64,000 bases of DNA from Bugulina stolonifera (taxonomy: Eukaryota; Bryozoa; Gymnolaemata; Cheilostomatida; Bugulidae). The position numbers were made by a program, and so were the translations under genes. Location of the stretch: the NCBI GenBank assembly GCA_935421135.1, contig OW285189.1:20338298-20402297 (forward strand). Direction: 5' to 3'. The notes under the pieces were generated by a model. It did not search any database and was not told where the DNA came from. It was given only the letters and a program-made list of their open reading frames with translations. This document shows positions 23,375 through 35,112 of this stretch, piece after piece (position 1 is the stretch's first letter; each line of letters opens with the position of its first letter).

Positions 23375-26300
23375 ATGTCAGATAGCAATGCTATTGACTT
23401 GCCTACAATCAGTCAGTCGGCTACTACTACACTTCAACCAGTTGGAGAAGCAGTAGCTAGTGAACCTGCAGAGCTTGTTAAACCCAAGAGAAAACTTACT
23501 GTTTCATCTGAATTTCTTCCACCATGCAGGGTCTGTAAGGCAACAGCGTCTGGCTATCATTATGGTAATCAACAAATAAATTTTACTATTGTGTATGTAG
23601 TACTGTTACTACCAATTAGAGCTTTTATGGATCAAGTTTCACTTGCATTGGCATTCCTTCTTGCTGATATGAAGTGTACTTGAAATAAATTGGGATGATT
23701 TTAGTGTGCTGAATGCATTTTTAATGGAACTGCACCACTAAAACAACTTCTTTGAAATAAAGACGCCTCATTTATCTATGTAAACCATTTGCGTGTAGTT
23801 GTCATTGACCTGTTTCGGCACATCTTGTTTTAGGAGCCAACACTTGCGAGGCCTGCAAGGCATTCTTTTGTCGGTCCATGAATCACAAGTTGGTTTACAA
23901 ACCTTGTCAACTGGGCAATACCTGTGCAAACAATCCAAAAGGAAAGCTTGCATGTCCCGATTGCAGGCTAAGGAAATGTGTGCAAATTGGAATGACTAAA
24001 GAAGGTAAGGAGGCTCTTTATCATTTATAACCATAAAAACAAATTGAGCTTTGAGGAACGGCAAGTTTCTCCTGGTCCAAAGACACCTCATCTTCATCAT
24101 CCTCAGAGTTCCAGTTTTAATAGAATAAATTTTGGCTCATGGGGTCGGTTTTTGGAATTCATATGTGTTCCAAATGGTTTCCAAGATCAAGTTCTTTCGA
24201 ACTCTCTAATATACCAATCCTAACATTGATCAGTTTACTCGTATAGTGCCGGGTAGTTGTTCAAGCTTCAAGCTATTATTCAGTGTAAGCCAGTCACCAT
24301 GTAGTCTTAGAGTGTCTTGAGTTATTCGATGCTAAAGTCAGATAGTTGTCATCTATTTTCAAAAATTGTCACAATCAATTTGGAAGTGAATTCGCTGCTG
24401 GTGATAGGTCACAAGACTCAAGAGCGTGCTCTATATCGAAGGTCTATCCACACTCAGACGTTTTCCAACAACAATTCAATGATAAAACCATTTGATCCAA
24501 ATGTGAAATCAACCTGCTATTGGAGCTGTGCCACACTGGCTCCGTTTGGCTCCGTTTGTGGCAAGACAACATATTCTGTGGCCAATGGGAATTGTGTTAA
24601 AGTTTATTTCGCCGGTCTACTAATAGGGAGTTTACATGAGGCGATTTATCCTGGCGATTTATTGCTTCAACAAATATCATCCAATGAAAGCACAAGTTTA
24701 ATCTCTGCAATTTTGTGGTCAAGCTACAAAATCTCCAGATGACTGTATTTGCACTAGGCAATTTATTCTGGCGAAAAATCGCTTGAATGGATCATGGACC
24801 CATTCAGGCGATTTATAGCTGAAGATTTGTATATACTTTGTATCTTTACCATAAAACTTCAGATAATTAATCCTGGAGATTTTGTATTTATACTAGGAGA
24901 TTTTGTTGTGGTGATAAATTGCCACGATAAATCTAGCCAGGCGATTTATCGCTTCGGTGATAAATCGTCTCGTGTAAGCGCTACATTAGTTGAATGCAAG
25001 TCAACTATTGATTGCCAACTGCCAACAAGATTAGCCTTGTAGGTTTGGGATGACAATCATTAGTATAATAGTAGTCAGTGTGAACAGTTTTCTATAAATT
25101 TAGTAATAAAATAATAGTATATTGAATTTTATATTTGCATAGTGGATTTGAAATGTAAATTTAAATTCGATAAAATCATATTTTTTCCGATTTCTTTATG
25201 CAAGGAATTTGTTTAAAAAACGTCATATATTTTTAAAAAGTGGGCAAACCCCCTAACATCCTCTAATAAGATTCAGACCGTGTCCTGTGAAAAAAAGTAA
25301 CGGTTCAATGAGGTAGTCAGTGTTTTCACGACCTCTTGGACCAACCTGGGTTGCAAATAAAAATCCAAAGATGGCCGTCCGGCCTAAGCCCAAACGGCTA
25401 TTGCCCTGGGCTGAAACCATTTCTAGCCCATCGGCACAACTGACTTCTTCGCATGAAAGTGAGGACTTTGCTTTCAGTCCGGACCGATGTTTTCGTGACT
25501 CTGTGATGAATGTAAGCCGAAAAATTTGTAGCAGGTTAACCTGTGCCTGAAATTTAGGTCGCGAGCACACTAAATGACCAAGTTGAAGAGTTCAATTTTG
25601 AGCGAAAAATATGCACTTTCTCTATCCATTGGCCAATACTAAATGTACATGCATATCGCTAGCATTTGGAAAAGTCTCTGGCAACAGATTTATTGAAAAC
25701 AGTCCACTGACATGATTCAAAAATGTTATCACCCATTTGAAAATGGTGCCTGCCAAACGGACCATGTTTGTGCCAGAATCAGTCCAGTGTGAATTGACCT
25801 GATTTTGTGAAAGAAGGTCACATCACTTAAGCTGATGGCACGTGTCTTTTGACATTGTTCCTGTGGTATTATGTTTGTTCGCTTCCACTGTCTTTACTCA
25901 AGTTTTAGTTATTCAGTTCTAAGTGATACAGTGTTGCAGTAGGGTGTCCTCATGATACACATTGAGCAGCTCCATTTCTTCTGTTGGTCTAATTTTCCAG
26001 GTGTTAAAAGAGGTCGATATACTTATTCAAAGAGAACTGAAGACACTAAAGAAGTCAATCGAATTCGAGCCGACAGGAATGTATGCAAAAGTTTTGACCT
26101 TCAGCACTGTTTGACTACCTCAGCCCTGCTGGTTGCACATTTCCATCAGAATTTTAAGTTATTTATTCGTTGCTATACCAACAAGAATGAGATGGACGTG
26201 AAAGTACGGAAACTTGTTCCAAAACGAGATAATAGCTTTGAATTCAAAATTTTCCCTGGGTTTGATGCTGACAAAAACGTTATGAAGATGTTTGAAACTA

Positions 26301-28438
26301 TAAATCAGCGTCTCTCAGCTTTAGAAGCTGCTGCAAGTGATCAAGAAGCAGAAGCAGCGATGACGGCTACTCGCACCGTATTGTGCACTGTTTGGGCACT
26401 TCAGTTAGAACAAATGTTGGGTGAGATAGTTGGCTTCACTAAATTGATACCCGGATTCTCAGATCTAGAAATGAGTGATCGGGTGTTATTGCTTAAACAG
26501 GGAAGGGCAGAGACTCTACATCTGTACAGGTAAACTATCAAAATAAGTAGTGATTGTAGAAATACTTTCCTACAAGTACTTCAAGTAATAATCTTCTGTT
26601 TGTTTTTATCACATCATGGATTGCCACTTTGTTCGTGCAACTTGTAGGAGGAATGGCTCGAACACGATATTTCTGCTTGTTTCCAAAACATGCACGGTTG
26701 AGGTTTAAATATGATTGATCTGAGCATGTAGTAATTGACTACTAGAAACTCACTTGTATAACAAATTACCCACTGCAGAAGAAAATCTTTCTTCAACAAG
26801 CGAACAACTTATTTATGGTCTTCTTCCAGGCATCCAGCAATATACGTAGATATAGAATGCGTTGTCACTGGTTTCTTTGATACTGGAGACTTGGTTCTGA
26901 CACCATGGCGTGCTTTACAATTGGTTACTGGGCCCGACTTTATTGATAGTATGAACATGTAAGTAATTCACAATCAGTGTGTACACACGCATATATAAAA
27001 TTGGTTTCTAAACGTGTTCTTCTAATAAAGAACTATTTTTGGTAACTCTGATTAACAAATTTTGTAGTTATATGATACTACGAAAGTGTATATGACTACA
27101 TATCCTTGTATCAGAAATGTCTGCTACTCTTTTCTACCCAATTGCAAATTGCTTTACAGAACTATATCTGGAATAAATAAGTACTCCCTAAACCTTGAAG
27201 ACACAGCAGTACTAATCGCATTTATCATGTGTACACCTGACAGAGTTGGACTTGAGAGGTCAGATAAAGTAGAGAGACTACAGGATTCCTTGCTACCAGT
27301 AAGATATGATTCATCTATTCAAGTCTATATAAGTACATACACACTGTATATACATCGTAGCTAATTCTTTATTGGTATTGTTTGTACATGTACATCTGGG
27401 TTATTGTGAAATGTGGATTACCTTCTGACCACCTCAATGTTTAGAAGTATTCAGGTGGTGCCATGATAATAATAATATTCGTTGTGCCAAACACAATTCT
27501 GCCCAATAGTAGAGCTAATGGAGGGGCAACCACGGCTCTTAGAGCTGGATATTATTATAGTCTGATACGGAGGACAACCTTCTTTGGGACAAAAATGCCG
27601 GACTCGTACCTTTGCAGAAAACCTGCATCGTTGCTGCAAGGCCAGAGTGACTAGACCGCTGGCCACCAACACCTATGGAGTATGCCATTGGTCATGTGAT
27701 CTGGTCATGTGACCCATCATTCCACTCAGTGCATGTGATTAATGATTCATATATAAAAATTTTGAAATCCTTAGTTGGTTGTTAGTCAAATAACTCATAA
27801 CTCATGGTAATTGGTTTTACCCTAAATGGTAGCTATTCTTTTAGCATTCGCTAAACTGATCAAAGTTAGGCTATCTATAAATAATCATTTCATGAAGGCT
27901 ATTTTTGCCTGAATCAGAATAAAATAATTAGTTTGGCCAAGTATGAAATATGCAGATAATATTATTCTCAACCAACTCGTAACTGTTCAAGGTAAATCTT
28001 GTAACCAATGTGAAAGTATAGTGACTATTCTTGTTGGATCTCAGCATACCTAGTGTTTTATATCCATGTGTGCATGTAGGTGTATAACCTACACTGGTTC
28101 CCCAAACAGGATGTAAAGTAAATAAATACTGTAAACATTTTTGTTTTCGTACACACATATATATTCAGCTAGTATATTAGTGTTACTACACCATATGTTG
28201 GTGAGCTGTAAGTGCTCCCTTCACTACATGGTAATCTAATGAGACGTTTTCTTTGCAGGTTCTGGAGTACACATTAAAAAAAAACCACCCAGACAACCCA
28301 AATATCACTACAGAAATTTTGCTGTTTCTTCCACTGTTGAGAGAAAATAATGTCATCAATGGGAATGCTCTTAGAAAGGTTCTTAACCATGTGTCACAGG
28401 AAGATTGCCCTCTTCTTTTTGAAATGCTGCTGGAATAG
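23375..28438 (+). CDS. Nuclear receptor B (NR-B), NR1-like, complete six-exon gene
   Basis: Predicted 445-residue nuclear receptor. Exons: 23375-23564, 23834-24004, 26001-26529, 26830-26958, 27160-27298, 28259-28438. The N-terminal motif is NAIDLPTISQS. Finger 1 has CRVC...CEAC with P-box CEACKA followed by FFCRS. Finger 2 has Cys spacing 5-9-2 with QLGNT as the D-box. The extension is KRGRYTYSKRTEDTKEVNRI. Exon 3 ends with FTKLIPGFSDLEMSDRVLLL, where Arg takes the place of the usual signature Gln. The C-terminus is LLFEMLLE, the AF-2 helix. All introns are GT-AG. It is the closest paralogue of NR-C: exons 2, 4, 5 and 6 are nearly identical, and differences concentrate in exon 3. It should act in the nucleus on DNA, by family knowledge. 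Confidence 0.93.
24628..24981. mobile_element. TIR element in NR-B intron 2
   Basis: Left GAGTTTACATGAGGCGATTT pairs with right AAATCGTCTCGTGTAAGCGC, with GGCGATTTATC words repeated inside. The NR-C intron reads straight across the site (GGTCTTCTTAGTTGAATGC), so this is an insertion after the B/C split. The target duplication is not clear. Confidence 0.7.
25319..25571. mobile_element. Short MITE in NR-B intron 2
   Basis: AGTGTTTTCACGACCT and AGGTCGCGAGCACACT are inverted termini of a 253-bp unit. The matching NR-C intron lacks it. The internal sequence is more GC-rich than the intron and non-coding. Confidence 0.65.
27455..27680 (-). mobile_element. tRNA-Ser/Leu-like SINE in NR-B intron 5
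   Basis: On the minus strand: GGTGGCCAGCGGTCTAG (A-box) and GGTACGAGTCC (B-box), then a body with CCCAAAGAAGGTTGTCC and TAGCTCTACTATTGGGC, and an ATT-repeat tail. It is absent from intron 5 of NR-C, but a related copy lies in NR-C intron 3 (about 37874-38116). Confidence 0.75.
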
Positions 28439-28909
28439 AGGTACCCCCAGTCTTCCACACAAAGGTGTTGAGAGACACGTTGTTTACTAATTAGTATTAT
28501 TTATTATTGAAATGTTTCATATAAATAGATGAATTCTCCATTCAGTAGTTATCAACCTTGTTTTAGTTTCGTACAGACATGCCATTTATGTTTGATACCA
28601 GTAGTAGTAGTTCAGTACCATGTACGTAGGAGTAATTTTCTAGTGTAATTACTCTATTGAACTACATTATGCAAAATGAATGCAGTATGAACAGACACTT
28701 TGAGTTACTCCATGAAATGAGGGAAGGACTCAGCATATAGGTAGAGGTGTGATTGGGGATATTAATATCTAGGTTGAAAATCTTTGGTAGACTCAGTGGG
28801 GCTTGACATGTATGAGTGTGAGTATAAGATGTGTTTGATTACCATTACAGTGTTATATTTATATAACTAGTAAACTGTTGTGAGAAAGCTGTTCCAAATT
28901 GGTTTGACA

Positions 28910-29120
28910 AATAAATATCGAGGGAGGATTACTCCTGACTGGTGTTACAAATTACTTCACAGGGTGCTCACGTGATCAGGCATTTGAAGTGATTATAAGG
29001 TGAAACTGTTGAATTGAATTATAATCACTTCAAATGCCTGATCACATGAATACCCTGTTCAATTGGAAGTAATTTGTAAGTGTAACACTAGTCAGCAGTA
29101 ATCCTCCTTTGATATTTATA
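28910..29120. repeat. Long palindrome downstream of NR-B
   Basis: Outer words AGGATTACTCCTGACTGGTG and inner GATCAGGCATTTGAAGTG are both inverted on the far side, giving a stem of about 90 bp with a short loop near 29010. NR-C's flank (43515-43610) keeps a decayed left arm and has lost most of the right arm. A foldback MITE is the simplest reading. Confidence 0.75.
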
Positions 29121-29539
29121 CGTCAAAACAATTTTGTACATGATGTACATGTATGTGTAATAAGCCTAGGTTCACAGCAACATATTGATGCAGTTGATGG
29201 TGCAATAGATTGTGTTACTGCAAAATTGATCAAGGTCCTAAGGAGTATTTTTGTCTTATTTTTGAAGTATTTTTTTCTGATGTTGATCTTGATATAACAA
29301 TAACATGTGATACTCGGGCTATATGCCTCATTATTTGCATACATGTAATTTTCTGTTTTCTACTGTTTTGGTACTTTTTACTCGTACTGCTAAGGTACAT
29401 GAAATATGTTATGATATCTATGCTGTTGTTGAATATATTTGTGCAATATTGTTACAATTTTTACATATTGGTGGATCTTTATATATTCTGACTCATACCT
29501 CAGTCATAAGGATTTGGTAGGTCTGTATATAGGACAGCA

Positions 29540-30770
29540 CTGGCCTCTGTATAATCAACTCTATTGTCTTATGTTTTATTGGAATTCTCATGTGTGCAAG
29601 CTGAGGTGCTATTATACATGTATGTACTGTATACATTATAATATGCATCAGGTCAACTTTGACCACCATCATAATCTGTATTTCATCACTGTGATTGAAC
29701 ACAAACTTATAAAGGATCAGAACAAATCTGTTGGTAGAATCACCATCTCCTTGTGTCTATGACCTTTCATGGTATACTTGGTGCTTATTACACTTACATG
29801 TAGGTGAGCTATAATAGTTACTTACTTTCCAGCTCTACTACAGGGCATATTATTATGCCCTTTGGTAGAGCATGGCTAAGGGTTCTATTCTCTGTACACA
29901 AAAAGTGAATATATTGCAACAATAATATTACCAGGCTGAGCTTCACAAGACAGGTTTCATAATGTGAATAATTGATGATATGACAACATTATCTTTATCC
30001 ACTTATCTCACCACTGGTGACAAGGCAAATTTGGCTCTGACCAGGATATTAACACAGATGTCCTAATATTTCACTATGCCTTGGGGTTTAGTTGAATAGA
30101 TTTCAGTGTATGTGGTGTGTCGGAGGAACAACAAATCAAATAAAGTAGATAGATGTGTCTTTATTCCACTCCACAACATGACTGACTAACATAGAGAAAT
30201 ACGGCCTCTTCATATAAAAACAACTTCCGGCAGCAGACCTTGAAAGGATGGCCATCGGGCCTACAAGAATTGCCCATTAATACGTAAAAACCCTCAGCTC
30301 CAACTCCAATACAACATTGGGAGAGCCAACTAGGACATAACATAAGGTACCCGGGGCGATACAAAAAGGCTAGGCCCTATGTATGCATGTAAGTCAGCTT
30401 TTTTCTACATTCTATTTAATCTCAATTTATTCTTAATCTTGAAAAAAATGACTAGACCAGTCATTAATTGATCCTAGTGTACAATAAAACAATCTTAATT
30501 AATCTTAATCGCTGAAATCAGTTAAAAGCACACCTCTGATTGTAATCTGCATGTATTTCATCACTGTGATTGAACATCCTTGTTCATCTAAGGTATAAGC
30601 AGTTGACAATTTATAAGGATCATAATAAATCTGTTGGTAGAATTGCTATCTACTTGTGTGCACGACCTTTCACTAATCACAGTAAATACTTCCCTTGTGC
30701 AGTTTATCTACTGTATATATTGTTCATCTACAGCATACACTACCAATTGTATGCAACTTGCCAAGTCTCC
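29540..30770 (+). repeat. Repeated 3' flank block, two copies
   Basis: The ATCACTGTGATTGAACA ... TCTGTTGGTAGAAT ... TTGTGT block seen at 12420-12530 and 44220-44320 occurs here at about 29690-29770 and again at 30555-30670. The second copy lies beyond the LTR-like insertion. No coding sequence is seen. Confidence 0.6.
30118..30402 (-). mobile_element. Probable solo LTR fragment
   Basis: Read on the minus strand it has a GGCCGT region preceded by TTTTTATATGAAGAGG (TATA-like) and GGAATAAAGACACATCTAT. The latter matches the AATAAAGACACATCTAT segment of the LTR at 1977-2638. It lies just past the point where the B and C flanks diverge. Ends and target duplication could not be fixed. Confidence 0.5.
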
Positions 30771-31407
30771 TGATTTAGAAAGATACTCCAGATTTTGAAA
30801 CCTTGCTCCCACTTTCCTAAAAGTTCCCTTTTTCCTACAGATTTTCGCTAAAATTATGGCTGCTAACACAAAAGCGGAGTACCCAATGGTGTTTCGTAAC
30901 TCAGTTAGTTACTAAAGAGGATATCTATCTTTCCAGTATTAGGCAGCAGTAGATAATTTGTATTAGTGATGGTGATAGGTTACAGGACTGTGTTGGATAG
31001 TATTGCATAATTACGGATATTTGCACTTTGTACAAGTGAAACAATAATTTTTATAATGCTAATTCTAATTCAATTGAATATAGGTGTTTAGATGCCCCAA
31101 TCCTCCCAATTTTTAACAGCAGTAACTTGGCAAGTATGAGTGTATGTGCATGTGTAGCTATATAATGTGAGGTGTTTATGCATCTAACCAGTGGTGTTAT
31201 GGCACTGGTATCGGTATGGTACGTAAACAGACCATGTACAAGTAACATGTTTACATGGCATACACTCATGCTCTTTTTTTTATTGTAAGTTCAATAGGCC
31301 TACTCCAAATGTATAATTTAACTTGGTAAGGTAATGGTAAAGCTGCTACTTGATCATGCTTATGCATAAAATTACATTGTATACATGTAGATATACACTG
31401 CATCTCA

Positions 31408-31475
31408 AGCTATTGATCATATTTTGAAGTTGTCCTTCCTCAATTGAGAAAGGACAACTTCGAAATACAATCAAT
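31408..31475. repeat. Hairpin repeat
   Basis: CTATTGAT...GAAGTTGTCCTT and AAGGACAACTTC...ATCAATAG form a 30-bp imperfect stem around TCAATTGAGA. A diverged counterpart lies at 13155-13215. Confidence 0.65.
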
Positions 31476-31819
31476 AGAGAGGCACCAATTATAGGAGCAG
31501 ACCACTCTCAATGTACAATGTAATAATATTATGTATATATTATATCTACACGTACATGTACATTGCGCAATCGCCACAAACTTTGCCCATTAGTTCCAGA
31601 TTTGTCTCCACAATGTACAGCCCGATTAACGAACCCAGGTGGATCACTATAATGTCAACTTCCTGTTCTTCAGATAAATTTATGCATGAACTAAACAACT
31701 AGTAACTTTGTATGTACAAAAGAACTACTGTCTTTGCATATATAGCGAGTAAACCAGAGGCATTAATTGTTTAATCAATGGCTATGCTTCTAGTTATAGT
31801 AGTATTATAGACCCGTTTG

Positions 31820-32180
31820 AATAAGGAATAACCAAGAGCTATATATATAAATATTCATATTCATATACTATAGATATTATATTCTGATATTGATATAATT
31901 ATTCAAATAATTATTTATATGAATATTATATTAATATTATATTATTATTATTGTTTTCATGTAATAATAATATAATCATAAAATAATTCATAATAATAAT
32001 AATTTCATTATAAAATTAAAAATAATCATATCATACCATGTGTAATATTCAATTAATTATATTATAATTATTATTTTTATATAATAATAATCATAAGATA
32101 ATATAAATATAATTGATAATAATAGTTATAAGAATTGTAATAATTTAATTATAAAATTAAAAATAATCATATCATACCAT
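31820..32180. repeat. AT-rich region with a ~141-bp tandem duplication
   Basis: The phrase AAAATTAAAAATAATCATAT followed by CATACCA occurs at 32011-32037 and again at 32152-32178, and the sequence before each is similar. The rest is ATA/ATT microsatellite-like. Confidence 0.7.
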
Positions 32181-32604
32181 TGATTACAACTGAAGTTTTA
32201 CCAAAAGTTTAAGACTTCAAGTTGAATGTGAGATTAAGATTGGCTGGCAAGTCAGGTGCATTATCTTATGATTATTAAATCAAGGAGTAAGAGGTCTTGT
32301 CTAACTAGTTGATGATATCTAAGGCTAATCTTCTGTTAGGGGTAGTCGTGGAGAAATTTGCGATTGGAAGGGTGTTCAACCATTCCAATAGAATATCATG
32401 CATGGAGAAGAAAATGTCCCCTGTTTCGGTGAGTATCAGTAGTCGACTGAGTAGAGTATCAGTATGACATCATTATTCTAACAGGCCTACTGTATGAGTC
32501 AGTGAGTCTCAGTTTGTAGTAATATTCTATTGTATTGTTTATTTTCATTCATTGTAATTGGCTGTAATACTCCTTATCCTTACTGATTATAAGGAAATAG
32601 TGGT

Positions 32605-33480
32605 ATCATAGTGTGACCTCCGGAGTCCCGCAGGGCTCAGTTCTCGGACCTACCTTGTTCCTCCTGTATATTAATGACTTGCCTGACTCAGTCTCGTGTA
32701 ACGTAAGCCTCTATACTGACGACACCCTGATCTATGCTAAAATAAAAGACCGGGCTGATGCGTTTCATTTCCAGAAGAACATAGACTCGCTAGAGCACTG
32801 GTCAGTGAAGAACAAAATGCCATTCAACAAGACGAAATGCGAGGTTATTGTATTCAACTAAGGTGCTACACCACTACCACAGTATACTATATTCGGACAC
32901 TCGCTATCATGTGTAGACACCACTAAATACCTTGACGTTTTGTTACAATCTGATTTCAAATTTAAGAAACACATCCCTTGCATTATAAGTAGCACAAATA
33001 GGACTCTGGGCAGTATCAAATGCACGCTACATGGGGCTCCCGAGAGCAAAATTTGTTGCCCGAAATTAGAATATGCAGACATCCTATAGGATCCATTCGA
33101 CAATGCCTCTATAAATAAAGCTATACAATTCATAAAAATATCAGGGGCAGGCGTGGCATCACCGAAGGCCGCTCTAGCCTTAGACTACAGACTCTACAAG
33201 AGAGAAGAAAGTCCCACAGAATAACACTGTTGATGAGAATTCTCTCAGATCAGAGCAAATACGAAACCCTATCCGCTGACTATGATGGAATTCTTAGCTG
33301 CAGAGCTCAAACAACCATGAAAGCAAAGGCAGCTGAAAGAGAGGAGCCCACCTCTATCCAAGCATCATCCGCAGTATATTACAGTTTCCTCCCTCGGAGC
33401 ATAAGAAACCTCCTGATAGGGTCTCAACAAAATTAATCACAGAATAGCTACATGCTAGAATTCTGTAAATACCACTGTAC
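32605..33480 (+). pseudogene. LINE reverse transcriptase 3' fragment
   Basis: Encodes SGVPQGSVLGPTLFLLYIND, then YTDDTLIY (active site YxDD with Thr instead of Ala) and NKMPFNKTKCEVIVFN. After a stop come SCVDTTKYLDVLLQSDFKF, TNRTLGSIK and LEYAD-LDPFDN blocks, typical of the thumb and C-terminus of CR1/jockey-like LINEs. It is 5'-truncated and interrupted by stops. Confidence 0.75.
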
Positions 33481-33879
33481 TAAACAGATGCCTCAACAAA
33501 AGAGGGGATGCCTTAGTTAGCCCCAGTCTCACGCTGGACTAACATGAGCCCAATTACTCCCACACATGGTAATTGCTCCAAATAGTCTGCTAGAGTACTC
33601 CTGCCAAGACACTATTTACTTGTGTCAGTTACTAAACAATAAAACACAGCTGGATAAAGTTGATAACCTATATTTGTGCTTTGACAGTCGATTACATAGT
33701 CACACTAAGGATATAACATGTAGTTCACAATAATAAGCCTTAGCCGAAAGAGAGTGGGCAGCAGTTGTAGTTGTCTTATATACCTTAAATAGATACCAAA
33801 ATAACAAGCGGTCATCTGCCATACTAATATTATAATCTTCTCTGTTCACTTAGTGTATCTATCATTGTCTTCCTTTTCA

Positions 33880-34570
33880 GTTTCTCTTATATTCAGTAGT
33901 TTGCTCGCAGCCTCCATTATTTTCCCTGGTAAGTTTCTGATATATTGACCAAGTTGATTTTCTTCACCTTTTACTATGTTATAAACACTTGATCCCTCTT
34001 CCCTTTCTATCTACATCCAACTTTAGATACTACCCCCATACATGGTCAACCTTTTTCGAGTCATACAGTCATTTCAGTTTGCCAGCCGTATGTCTAACAG
34101 CAAATGCAGCATAAGTACTTATGGCTGCCATGAAATTTCCTGTGTTTAGTTTGCTTTTTAACATTTTGACCAAGTGGCATATGTATTCATCAGTCATGTT
34201 GTTCTTTACCATATCACATCCTAACACCCCCAGAGGTTCTCTTTATTCCATTCCCATAGCTCAAAGCAGTCCTCCATCAGGCATTGTCATATCAGCAGTA
34301 TCCTTGATTTTCCCCTTCTTCATCACCAGAAAAGCGCATTTCTGTAAACCAGATTCCATTCCAATATCACGACTGAGAATGCTTTCCATGCACATCAGAG
34401 GCTCTAATGTAGTTCTATTTTGTTCTTTGCATGTACCTTCAAATTGTCCATGCACATCAAAGGATTTATTCTTGCATTCTTTGCCATGCTGTAACCTGTC
34501 CGTGTAACCTACCTTGAGGGGAATAAGTATCATAACAAAGAACAATGTAACAAACTCACTCACTCTGGAA
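33880..34570 (-). pseudogene. LINE reverse transcriptase fragment, second family
   Basis: Minus-strand frame 34261-34563 contains SRDIGMESGLQKCAFLVMKK, then TMPDGG; further on (after stops) come LKSKLNTGNFMAAISTYAAF, AVRHTAGK and decayed Arg/Lys-rich segments. This matches the region after the YxDD motif in RTs with an 'IGMxFGLxKCAxLxxKRGK' block. The active site itself is not preserved. Confidence 0.65.
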
Positions 34571-35010
34571 TATTCGTCTTTTAATGTTTAGCACTTCTGA
34601 TTTTCGTCCATTCTGACGTGTGTTGTTCAGTTGTTCGTACTATTTGACAACTGCCTTCGGATGTTGTTTGCAACCTTCATTTCATCAACGACTATTTGGC
34701 TTATTCAAGAGTGGAGCACCATACCATAGGCCTAGATAGGACACCCCGTGTTAACGCTCCAATGCCCAGTGTCTTATTTAATTCAATGCATTCTTCATAA
34801 CACAATGTATTTAGTACGTGATTTAGCACTTTTAGGCAGTGGTGATAGGTGGTGTTTAGTACCATATGATAGGTTTTAACCAATGTATCTAATTTTACCA
34901 ATCACAACTTCGTGACATCAGAAACTAGAAAGACCAACATGTTGGTATATGCATAGCAAAAGCCGTGCTGAAAGTAAACAAATGGCCTTTTGTGTGGCCG
35001 AGGCTTAATA
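34571..35010. other. Intergenic before NR-C, nothing recognised
   Basis: No coding or repeat feature is supported. The start of the B/C duplication follows at about 35011. Confidence 0.4.
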
Positions 35011-35112
35011 TCCCTAATGAAATTCTGTAAATGCTAACATTTGTGCTATTTTCGTTTGTATAGCTCTGCAGAACGGCTTCTGAATATCTTCTGTCAATAG
35101 TTTACTGACAGC

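Larger units (their letters stand above)
23262..30075 (+). repeat. Segmental duplication unit carrying NR-B
   Basis: Collinear with 35011-44680, including exons, introns, the sequence before the ATG (TTTGTATAGCTCTG) and about 1.6 kb of 3' flank down to GATGTCCTAATATTTCAC. B-specific insertions are a TIR element at 24628-24981, a MITE at 25319-25571 and a SINE at about 27455-27680. Confidence 0.88.

Noticed and set aside
24317..24742. 141-codon ORF in NR-B intron 2
   Set aside because: It spans the edge of a TIR insertion, is not kept in the NR-C intron and shows no domain.
28910..29120. microRNA precursor
   Set aside because: The stem is far longer than an animal pre-miRNA and has a decayed homologue downstream of NR-C; a foldback MITE fits better.
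34121..34507. 128-codon plus-strand ORF
   Set aside because: It is the antisense shadow of a clear LINE reverse transcriptase fragment on the minus strand.
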